A stretch of DNA of 64,000 bases from Flaveria trinervia. Taxonomy: Eukaryota > Streptophyta > Magnoliopsida > Asterales > Asteraceae. The stretch's first letter is position 1. Every line of letters starts with the position of its first letter. The DNA is taken from positions 111,858,491 to 111,922,490 of the forward strand of contig CM046442.1 in NCBI GenBank assembly GCA_025506515.1, written 5' to 3'. A program made the translations under genes and the position numbers. Under the pieces are notes generated by a model. It did not search any database and was not told the origin of the DNA. It saw nothing but the letters and a program-made list of their open reading frames with translations. Shown piece by piece: positions 34,782 to 44,476 of the stretch.

Positions 34782-37478
34782 TCAGACCAAAAAATCTTCT
34801 GGTTGTTCCTTTATCATGAACATTGGCTTCTCCTTGAATAGCTCCATTTCTCGAAGAGCTTTCTTGATTGATGATTTAAACTTTTTATCCAAAATCCCTT
34901 GCTCGGGCTTGGACTTGTTTGTCATTATATCCATTGCTTCCATCACTAACAAAGTTTCTTTAGTCAAACCTGCTATATCTACGTTGGCATACATTTCAAT
35001 TGGTTTTGAATTCTCTTTAGTGTATATCTCTAACACTCCCCTGCTAGAAATTCTCATAAACTCTATGTCTTTGATATCTTTCTTCACAATGTTTGCATAT
35101 GCCATCGCTTTCCTTAGTGAAATTCTCTCCATAGAAGCATTCATTACCTTTATGATTGTCATAAGGTTTCTTCTGTCATGCTTTGCTTCTACTAGAGATA
35201 CTGTCTCAAAATTTTGATTTGACAGAAAAGAGATTTATCTCGGATGAAATAATTTAAGCTCAAACACTCCAAACAATCTTATCATATCATCGTCCCAATC
35301 ATCCAAGTTTCTCACGAGCTTCAGATAAAAAGTATTCGTATCATAAAACCATCTCAAAATAGGTTTTGATGATTGAGTACCATCAATAACTTTCAGCCCG
35401 GGATTTGTTACTTTCTCAAAATATTTTTCTCCAAAAGACTCCAAATATCCTTCATCATCAGATTCATCTATATCCCTATCTCTAGATTTCTTCCTCAATG
35501 TATCAAAATATATTTTATCTTCTTGATCACATCGAGTCTGTAGAAACATTGGCATTCTAGAAATTCCTCTATCTAGTAATTTCACAAAGTTCTCTCCCCT
35601 TGCAGACTTCGTAGGGTTAATGAGAGGTAACTTGTGTAACTCTTTCAGATCTTGAACAGGTAATAATATGATGCTCAAGTAGAAATGATATACATCACAA
35701 ATAACATTCACTCGTTCTATCAATAACGCATCAAACACCTCATCGTATTTCCATGCTACAATTTTCACTTCTTTTGTTTTATCTGGCACAATCATAGCAT
35801 GTAATAACTCTGAGATCGATTGCCCCGTCTGTAGCATATTTCTTACTAAATCACTAGCCAATCTTGCGTTATACCAAAGTTGTTTTTGATCAATTGACAC
35901 TTTATAACCTTGCTTTTCAGTATCAGAAAACAACTTTATAAGCTCTTTTCTATTTTTACGACTTCTCCTTACTAACTCCATTGATTTGATCTCTAGAGGC
36001 TTCAATATTCTAGTTCTCTTGGTTATTTCCAGATATTGTGGATGATCCATATCAAGTACAATCAACTTATTGTACATCCTTTCAGTTTCTTGAAAACTTT
36101 TTACTCACTTTGTAGTCTGTTTAGCCTCTTCCTTGGGTAATTTCTATATTACAACCACATCCTAAGAGCAGGAATGCTCATGTGATATGGATCAGGATGG
36201 TGCAATTCCTTTACGAGAATATCATCTACATTTAGGCTTTCACTCATTGGTGCCCACTCACCATGTTCAACGTTGATTTCATTGGATCCACCGACGCTGA
36301 TGACTCTACAATTATACACTTTTCATACTCTTCATTTATTTAACTTACTGTAAGCCAATCCAAATATACTCTATTACAGTTTTTCCTGATCAGATAGTTA
36401 TATCTGTCTTCAAAGTCTATAGGAATGTCATCTTGAACATTTCCAATTGGTGAGTCAATGACACACACACACACATCTTCATCTTCTAACACCTTGTCAT
36501 ACCATTCATCTGGTAAATCAGACTTTATATCATCAAAAGCTTCTATTCTCTGTTGCATCTCAATTTCTTCTACATATCAGCTACATCAACAGTCTTTTGA
36601 ACTTTAGAGGAAACTAAAGATGGTTCAACTTCATCCATATTTTTTACCTTTCTTAGATTCAGTAAATTTTCCAGTCATAATCTCTTGAGACTCTTATACA
36701 ATTTCTTTCTCAATAACTAACACTTCACTTTCTTTTTCTTGTTTCTTCGAACTCTCTTTCATCTTTTCTATCTCTTCTAACATTCTTTTTACCATTTCTT
36801 TAAGTTCATTCATCATGATGTTCTTCTTTTCATCATTTGCTTTTAACAAATCATTTTCTTCTTTAAACCTCTCAATTTCTTCATTTTGATCTGCAATATG
36901 TGACTTCAGTTCATCAATTACGTCTTTATCATCATCAATTTCTATCTGAACACAAATATCAGTTGTTTGTTTTATTTCTTTTTCTTTCTCTTTCACAATC
37001 ATAACTTCTACACTTGGAGATTGTACAGCAGAAATAATATTCTCTGTGATAGGCTCAGACCAAATAGCATCAAAATCAATAGCTTGATTGAAATCAACAT
37101 TCTCAACATTTTCATTCTTAAGATGCTCATCATCTCTTTGATCATTCACTTCAGTATCAACATCAGCATCTACATTTCTATCCTCCTCACCTCTATGATC
37201 AAAGATAGTCTGTTCACTTTCTATCTCATGACTAGGTTCTTCATTATTTTCTTCTGCCTCACCACCTTGATTACTACCTTGGTTATCATTATCATCATCA
37301 TTATCATTGGTTGAACTCTCATCATCATGTTCCTCCTCATCATCATCATCATCTTCTTCTTCTTCTGATTCTTTATCATCATCATCTTGCCTCTCGTGAC
37401 ATGCGGTCTAGCAACACATCCACTATGACCACCACAACCTCCACCATGCGAAGCCTTCAAAGATTTTCTTCCATCCAT
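34782..37478 (-). pseudogene. Unknown acidic coiled-coil protein of element A
   Basis: Read on the minus strand. A possible start (ATG at 37478) opens a Gly/Cys/His-containing N terminus. A run rich in Asp, Glu and Asn encoded by GAT/GAA microsatellite (about 37210-37400) follows. Next is a coiled coil (36694-37149, with NEEIERFKEENDLLKAN), then 36340-36558 with DLPDEWYDKVLEDEDV. The main part is 34782-36077: 280 codons to an in-frame TAA at 35235-35237, then about 150 more in the same frame. It includes LLDRGISRMPMFLQTR and KPILRWFYDTNTFYLKLVRN. Breaks: a frame change in the Asp/Glu repeat, stops between 36558 and 36694, a frame change with TGA near 36100, and the TAA. I know of no function. 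It is not gag, protease, RT or integrase by any motif. Confidence 0.7.
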
Positions 37479-37817
37479 CTTCTAAACATGCTATAAGATC
37501 CAAACACCAACACGATCATTCAAGGTTATTGCTCAGTTTATGTCAAGTATAGTAAGTCTATAATTATAATGGCCAGTTGTGATTAGCCATTTACTTTAGT
37601 CTTCATACCCCAAGCATTTTCTATTCTGACTATATTAGTATCTAAATCTACAAAGAGAACATTAATCATATAACATGTGCACATAATATCAATTAATCAC
37701 TAAAGAAAATACCTTATGACACGTAGCTACTTGGGCTGGAATCCTTCCATTTTGTCTAATTCTTTGTTTAAGTTTAGGTTTCTTTTGAAAATATTTACCC
37801 ATTTCTCTTAAACTTTA

Positions 37818-37829
37818 GCTTTGATACCA
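37818..37829 (-). promoter_or_regulatory. Primer binding site of element A
   Basis: TGGTATCAAAGC on the minus strand, three bases after the LTR end. It differs by one base from the initiator tRNA-Met type site TGGTATCAGAGC. Confidence 0.85.
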
Positions 37830-37832
37830 ACT

Positions 37833-39172
37833 TGTAAGGCCCCATTCCCGGCACACTCACAGTTGAACAATCATCGCACATAAAATATAAAACATACATT
37901 TACATTTGCTAAAACATCACAACGAAATAACTTAATAAACCATTTCATATATTAATAATCAAGTTTGCAATTTAATACATCATTGTTAAGTCACAAAATA
38001 TCATTTTTTGTACTATAGCACCAAACATTATCATAATATAAAATGAACGCCATCCAAACTTAGCTAAGTAACTGCCCCTCGTGCCATCCTCGGCAACTCT
38101 TACCTGCCAACTAAAAAACACATAAAAGTCATCATTGCTGAGTGAGTTCTAGTTTTATAAAAATATTTATAATAGTTTACATTCGTTTAAAATTGTTCTT
38201 TACTTTCATTCGCAATCATACATCATACGTACAAATAAATAATCTTATTATTATCTTTCATCATCATTCGTTAACATTCCTTCTTCATTGTACGTTATCG
38301 TTATCATTCGTTCTCATTCATTATCTTCCTTATCGTACATTTCGTATATTTGTCATCTTTGTTACTTAAATTCCGGACCAATGTCATGTGCTATGCCCCA
38401 AACATTATGCACAAAGTTAGTTACTGGGCCTGAGGTCTATAAATAGCCATTTTAGGAATATCCTAGGCACATGGATACTATTTGGGCGCATGGGTTTAAG
38501 GCGCATGGGGACTTAGGCGTATGAGCAACTAACATTAACTAACAACATAATTCAGTCCCCAAATCACATCCAAACATGCTCAAGCCTAATTTTAACATAC
38601 TTAACAACCTAACATGCTTACAAACATACATATAACTATAAATCACCCCAACATACAACCATCGACATGCATATTCACTTAAACATACGGGTATACACAC
38701 CCAAAATAATAAAACATTTAAACATGTATTTCCAGCCCCAAAAAAGTTTAAAACATTTAAAATGGGACAATCTAGAACTCACCTCTTGCAACTTTTGAGT
38801 AGGACTCATTAAAACTAGAATGTAGTTGAGTTCAAACTCTTAGAACACCAAAATCACATAACCCAAACACAAAAAAACACATAAGCACAAACTCAAAAGG
38901 TTGAAAATCAGCCAAAAACATTTAAAAACATCGAATTCATACCTTAAATTTGACTTTTTCTTCCTTCTTCAAAAACCCGAAGTTCTTCCCGCGCACGCTC
39001 TCTCTGTCTCTCTAACCGAGTTAAAAGGTGATGTGCAAGGTTATGGGTGGTCATACACCTTTTGTACAAAATATAATATATTATTTTGTCCTTTTTACAC
39101 CTTTAACCCCTTAACTTGGGTCTTATTGCATTTCCTTCTCTTATTTTTTTCTTTAAATTTCCGGGTGTTACA
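37833..39172 (-). mobile_element. 5' LTR of element A
   Basis: 1340 bp from TGTAAGGCCCC to GGGTGTTACA in plus orientation, the complement starting TGTAACACCC. TG..CA ends, the adjoining PBS on one side and TTATA target duplication on the other define it. It lacks the roughly 480 bp present in the other LTR just after the ggtctataaatag phrase (38434-38446). Small open frames inside have no counterpart elsewhere. Confidence 0.85.
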
Positions 39173-39177
39173 TTATA

Positions 39178-39860
39178 TCCTTGATCGTGCATTGCGCTGA
39201 TTGATGTAATTATGGCAAAGGGGTTGTTGTGTGTTTTAGCAAGGTGGGTGTTTTTTTCATTGTTGCATCGGAAAGGAAAGTTTGGTTATACAAATTGTAT
39301 TTCATATCATGCACCAGTCTAGGTTAAAAGCATTTGGTTACCACTTACATATTTTTGAACAAAAAATGATGCCTAGGTAACTGCTTGTAGCTTCTACATA
39401 TGAAGTGGTTCAAAAGGCTGCACATTATTGTTCCATCATTACTTCAAAAGATAAGGCCTGGTTTCAGGATTAGGCGTCTTTTAAGGGGTACTGTCCCCAT
39501 GGTTTTCGTACCAAAGAATTACCCCTAATGTAGTAATGTGCCACTTTTATATACAAACGTATTCAAAAGACTAAATCTGTTTATTTGTCAAGGTTGTGTA
39601 TCTACTTTAAAGTGAAAAATCAATTACCAATGTGTTAAGAGTGTCCATGTACTGCATACATTTCAATCCGACAACATGATAATAAGCTCAACCTAGCTTC
39701 CATAAACTACTAGTCTTTTTGTGACCCTCATCACCTAGCCATATTCGTAACCCAATCTATTTTCATCTATTGTTTATGCAATAAAACATTTGGAGTTCCA
39801 TGTTATTTTTTATCATAAATATTATCATTCATGATAACTGTAGAGATTATATGAAGAGGT
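39178..39860. other. Spacer between element A and copia-2
   Basis: A patch at 39330-39500 reads like copia RNase H debris in plus orientation (motifs near gcacattattg are suggestive only). No gene is supported. Confidence 0.35.
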
Positions 39861-41135
39861 TGATGCAACTCAAACACTTAAAGTCTCCTGCATGCATGCA
39901 CAAGTACATTGAAGAAGAATGCATCAGAGGTTTCACACATGCAAATATTCTAAGTGTGAAATCTTCTGAAGCCAAGACCAATATCTTCCGAAGCAAAAGA
40001 TGAATTCTTCTGAAGCTTCAGAGACAAAGTCTTCTGAAGCCAACACTTGAAGACAAATTTCTTCCAAAGAATTTTAGTATACATGCTTTATCTGATGTAC
40101 TTTACATAAAGCTAGACCCCCTTTTCGCTGCAACTCTGTAAAGTCACCAACTTACATGAGTTGGTGAAAAGGTCTATGCTTTTAGTAAGTGTACATTGAG
40201 GTCTTGAGTCTGTAACTTTCTACTTCATGTACTTTATTTTTTTGTAATAGATTAGGATGTGGGCTATGGCATGTTGTTGAATCAAGAAGAAGGCTGGTGC
40301 AACCAAAACCAAATCACTTAGACAAATTTTGGTGCTACTTACAAAAGGCTTCCGAAGCCAAGTGTGGAACTTCCGAAGGTAAGTAGAGTTCTTCCGAAGA
40401 CAAAAAAAGATCAACTTCCAAAGACAAACTCTACTTCTGAAGTCAAAGTACTTACTTCCAAAGATCAAATCTAAGAAGAAGAGATCAGAAGAAAACTTCC
40501 AAAGTATGAAGAATAGAAGAAGTCCTCAAGCCTCGAAAGAAGTAGCCTCTTCTGAAGTATAAGTGGCTTCGGAAGTACTTGTTCTTCCGAAGCCATTTAA
40601 CCTTCGGAAGACACTGTGATGAACCAGTGGACATAAGTATGGTCTCTGACACTCCACTGCAGACCTCTGATACTACATGGCATTTTCTCAAAGGGCCATA
40701 TAGTTGACCATACTTTATTACACTGTTCACCTTTTTACATTAGTACAAGTTACCAACTTTAGTTGGAGACAAAAGGTAAGTCAGGGACATATCCTGACTA
40801 CCATATCTTAGATAAGACTTTATCTAAGATACCTTAAACTATAGCTTTGTAGTATTTGCTTTAGTTAGAGAATTCCAGCTGGTATCAAAGTATATCCGGC
40901 TGTAGGTAGTATTATATATAGTTTCTCATTGTAACTCATAAGATCATGCTTGTAAGAGTCTTATAATATTTTGAGTTAAGAAGCAATATATGCAAGTACT
41001 TTGAAAATTACTTCTTGTGTTTATTACTACTTATTATATTGTTATCAACTCTTAGAGACTTTGCTTTCATCCGAGTGTAGTTCAAGAGAGTTTGAGAGAA
41101 AAACCAAGTGTTTAGTAACAAAACCCGATCTTGCA
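39861..41135 (+). mobile_element. 5' LTR of copia-2 (left edge uncertain)
   Basis: The right edge CTTGCA at 41135 is fixed by the PBS two bases later. The left edge is only an estimate because the 3' LTR lies outside the window or was lost. From 39965 to 40620 the LTR is packed with CTTCCGAAG/CTTCGGAAG words. Confidence 0.55.
39965..40620. repeat. Iterated CTTCCGAAG / CTTCGGAAG block, LTR of copia-2
   Basis: More than fifteen copies or near copies of the mutually complementary words CTTCCGAAG and CTTCGGAAG (also cttctgaag, cttccaaag) occur at irregular spacing of 15 to 40 bp. The same words return at 59110-59360, after pol, and sporadically inside the copia-2 coding parts (56010, 56130, 61780-61830). 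Confidence 0.85.
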
Positions 41136-41137
41136 AT

Positions 41138-41149
41138 TGGTATCAGATC
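41138..41149 (+). promoter_or_regulatory. Primer binding site of copia-2
   Basis: TGGTATCAGATC, two bases after the LTR end and nearly identical to the initiator tRNA-Met type site. Confidence 0.85.
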
Positions 41150-41224
41150 TTTTTAGGCTCTTGATTGTGAGATCTAACCATCCAAATCAACCTGTTTTTC
41201 ACTCCTCCTTACAACTCTCTCAAA

Positions 41225-43354
41225 ATGGCCCTTAACAAATCCGAAGTAGAGATGGGACTATGACTAAAGCTCCTATCATTACTCCTGAAAACTTTAGGTC
41301 TTGGAGCAAACGAATGGAAGGCTTCATCAGATACCAAGACAACAAAATGTGTATTCCATTGTCAATGGCTCGTATAAACCTAAGGTGGCAGCACCCGGTG
41401 GAAATGGTGCCATGATAGAAAAGGTTGTTGAAGATTATTCTAATGAGGATCGAAAGAAGATGGACATTGACAACAATGCAATGACTATTCTTATGACTTC
41501 AATACCTAACTCCATCATGGTGGGGTTTGAGCATTGTAAGTCTGCCAAAGAACTTTTTGATGCACTTGCTCAAATGTATTCAAATTCCAATGACTACAAG
41601 ATGGACTCACTGAAGCAGCAGTTCGAGAACTTCATCTATATTCCTAGAGAGTCTCTCAGCCAACAGTATTTCAGGTACATGGATCTTATCTTTTCTCTTT
41701 AGTCTGTGAAGATCACTCCTGAACTTAGAGACCTCACAAGAAAGTTAATAAGTGTTCTTCCAAATGAGTGGACATTCTATTGTGTCTCTGTCAAGAGGAC
41801 AGAGAATTTGAACACTCTCACTATGACTGAACTTTATGGCATCCTTGATGGATATCGCTTAGAGATGGAGAGTAAGATGGGCCATCAGACAAGCAGACCT
41901 TTGAGTCTTCCTGCTAGCAATGTCTTAATGGTTGTTGAAGGCCCAGGACCCCCACAACCTCAGCAATACCTGACATACAACCAGCAGCCATCCTGCTCAT
42001 CTGGTTCTTACATCATTTTCCCTGAGACTCCAAGGTCTCAACAGGCTCAACATAGTTCCTTTCAGGATAGCTGTGCCTTTGTCTCAGGAAGTGGACACTC
42101 TAGTTACTTTCAATACTGCTTTGATGATCTAGAGTGCTTCCGTCCAGATGATGTAGAGTATGTGGACATTGTCCAATAGATGGCTCTTTTAACCTACAGA
42201 GCGAAGAAGTTCTTCAAGAGAACTAGAAGGCAATTTCCTCAAAACCCAACTAACAACAAGTTTGGGTTTGACAAAACCAAGGCCAAATGTTATAACTTTA
42301 ATCAACTTGGTCATTTTGCAAGGGAATGCAAGGCTCCCAAATCAAATCCGGGAACCCCACAGGCCTCCACACATCCCTCTACATCAAAGCCCACTAAAAA
42401 GTTGACTCAGACAACTGCAATGGCTCAAGAAGTCGACTGGAGCTTTAGGGTACATGATGTGACTCCTGCTTAAGCACTCATGGATGGAACAGATGATAAC
42501 AAGGTATATGAACATCTTTGTACTCCTGCCTGTATTGCTAAAGTTAAATTATATCAGGACTATAATATGGAAATTAAATCTGATATTGAGTCTTTAAATG
42601 TTTTGAAATCTGATTTTAAAAGGGCTGAATCTGACTACCAAAAGAAAATTGAAGAGTTAGAGAAAATTCTCTGATAAAACATGAACACACCAATTACAAG
42701 ACTCAAATAAAGGATTTAATATCCAAATTGTTTGAGGCTCAAGCCCAACTTGTCACTGCTAAGGCTAAAGCCTGGAAGTATGCTATTTCTGAGCAGAACT
42801 TCCAAGCTATTATTGCATCATCCTCCCACTCCAAAATTTTTTTATCAAAACAAAAGAGGTTTGGGGACCAATGAAATTGCTCCACCATATTCTTATGAGT
42901 CCATAAGGCAACCTAGATATGGTACTGAAGAGCAAGGGATCCCATCTGCTGACCCATCTTCACATGAGTTAAAGAATGATGCAATAATAGAGGCCAGCAC
43001 AGGGAAGGAACAGGTAAATCAACCTACCCCTCCCAGTGAAGATCAAATCCTAACCACCAAAGCCAGAAGAACCAGAGCTAAAGCTGCCAGAAGAACTGCT
43101 AAGAAAGTGGCTGAGTCTAAACTGATGATTGACCCAAAACAAAAGGGTGTATTCATCTCAGCTAGATTCCAAGTGGTAGGTACTTCTGATTCAAGAAAGG
43201 AATGTAGTACCAACACTCCTATCCTACCAAAGGATTAGAAGTTGAAGGGAAAGGTTGTTGACAAAGAGAAAAGGAATAAGAAACAGCAACCCACAAGCTC
43301 CCAAAAGACTAACATTACATGCCTAATGTGTGGTCTACAAAACCACATGGCTAA
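41225..43354 (+). pseudogene. Copia-2 gag, first part
   Basis: The first ATG is at 41225. The capsid-like region is open at 41301-41702 and continues at 41706-42179 after a single TAG (41700-41702), then 42180-42473, 42480-42674 and 42732-43238. The first zinc knuckle (42288-42330) has TTT (Phe) at 42297-42299 where the second Cys is expected (CYNFNQLGHFAREC). A coiled coil lies at 42500-42674 and a basic Lys/Arg/Ala segment at 43040-43130. The second knuckle begins at 43319 and is cut by copia-3 before its last Cys. Confidence 0.85.
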
Positions 43355-43419
43355 TGTTGGACCAAAAGAACCAATGAGCCAAGATCAAAAAACCTCTAAG
43401 TCCCACATGGTATCACAAC

Positions 43420-43920
43420 AACTGCTGAAAAGCTTCATCGGCAGTTTGACAAGTGCTGAAGACTTCAACAGCTGAAGATCAAGTGCTGAAGACCTCAACA
43501 GCTGAAAAACTAAAGTGTTGAAGTACAACAGCTGAAGAACACAAGTACTGAAGCTGAACAGCTGAAGAATACAAGTGCTGAAGCTGAAAGACCAAAGTAC
43601 TGAAGTACAACAGCTGAAGAGTCTACAAGTGCTGAAGATCAACAACTGATGTACAAAGTCTGAAGACAAAGACTGAAGACATCAGCTGATGATATCTACT
43701 AAAGTCATCAGCTGATAAACATCTGAAAGTCAAAGTCTGAAGATCAAGTACTGAAGCGTCAGTAGTTTGTCACAACTACTGAAGAGTACTTCTTCAGTAG
43801 TTGTGATATCAGTAGTTTTATATTTCTAGTTTCAGTAGTTTTGTAAAACGACTGAAGAGCTTGTTCTTCAGTCGTTGTAGTTTCAGTAGTTTTATATTTC
43901 AGTAGTTATAACAACGATAA
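43420..43920. repeat. Iterated CTGAAG / TTCAGTAGTT block, LTR of copia-3
   Basis: At least twenty copies of (aca)gCTGAAG or (agt)a/gCTGAAG occur in one orientation. From about 43745 a set of TTCAGTAGTT and aactactGAAG words follows, which are complementary to each other and could pair. Matching words fill the spacer 50654-51340. The array is irregular, so it is not a simple tandem repeat and not a CRISPR. Confidence 0.88.
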
Positions 43921-44013
43921 CACTTAGAACTTTTTGTAAGAAGATGTCAGCTGTTTTGACATCTTCAGTAGTTGTGTTTCAGTTGTAATAAATCTGTTAG
44001 ATGTCACTATCAA

Positions 44014-44046
44014 GTGACATCAGCAGACGTCACATCTCTTATATAA
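44014..44046 (+). promoter_or_regulatory. Promoter core of copia-3 LTR with as-1-like site
   Basis: TTATATAA at 44039-44046 sits in the palindrome CTCTTATATAAGAG. Immediately upstream is GTGACATCAGCAGACGTCAC (44014-44033), two TGAC(G)-type half sites in opposed orientation, resembling the as-1/ocs class bound by plant TGA-type bZIP factors. The 3' LTR has the same arrangement at about 55625-55657 with one change (cagtag). Function is inference. Confidence 0.6.
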
Positions 44047-44253
44047 GAGGTGTCGACCTAATTGTAATTGTGACATTCTGTTACCACGAAAGCGAATATT
44101 GAATGAAATATATTTGCAGATATTCTCTCTCTCTATAACCGTCTTTGTTCTTCATTGAATATCGTTTTGTTCTTGTGAATCGACTAATTCATTGTTTGAA
44201 TTCCGCTGCAATACTCTTCAATCAATCAAACATAGATCACTGATCCTAACAAG

Positions 44254-44265
44254 TGGTATCAGAGC
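44254..44265 (+). promoter_or_regulatory. Primer binding site of copia-3
   Basis: TGGTATCAGAGC, a perfect initiator tRNA-Met type site, two bases after the LTR end. Confidence 0.95.
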
Positions 44266-44476
44266 ATGGTTAATCATTGATCGATCTAACAATTGATCAT
44301 TGAAACTGCTAATTGATATCTGTGTTTGATTGAATTAGCGCATTTGCAAGAACTGGTTATAGATTATTGAATTTCTGCCGCTTTCGTTCATTTATTTTGA
44401 GATCTTCTGGTTCAATTGGTTGTTGCGTTTTTGTTCTAAATCTATTTTAGCTTAACCGAATTTGATTGAATCCGAG

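Larger units (their letters stand above)
32790..39172 (-). mobile_element. LTR element A: non-autonomous LTR retrotransposon with an unknown ORF
   Basis: The two ends are copies of one LTR, each starting TGTAAGGCCCC in plus orientation, at 32790 and 37833. The target duplication TTATA is perfect (32785-32789 and 39173-39177). A PBS of the TGGTATCA type borders the right LTR, so the element reads on the minus strand. No gag, protease, RT, RNase H or integrase is recognisable between the LTRs. The interior encodes an acidic coiled-coil protein, and a second, unrelated LTR sits at 34449-34752. Including internal insertions the element is 6383 bp. Confidence 0.85.
43355..44251 (+). mobile_element. 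5' LTR of copia-3
   Basis: 897 bp. The first 330 bp are iterated CAGCTGAAG, AGTGCTGAAG and AGTACTGAAG words. The middle has CAGTAGTT words in the opposite sense. The promoter part is at 44010-44050. A tract ctctctctctataacc lies at 44123-44140. Confidence 0.95.

Noticed and set aside
34816..35217. Open frame of 133 codons on the plus strand
   Set aside because: It is the shadow of the minus-strand unknown ORF, which is longer and has a biased, protein-like composition.
35235..36077. Treating the unknown ORF as a host gene
   Set aside because: It is enclosed by LTRs with a target duplication, adjoins a polypurine tract and has pseudogene-type breaks.
43420..43740. Repeat array resembling a CRISPR
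   Set aside because: The units are short, degenerate and irregularly spaced, lie within an LTR duplicated at 55030-55350, and the genome is a plant.
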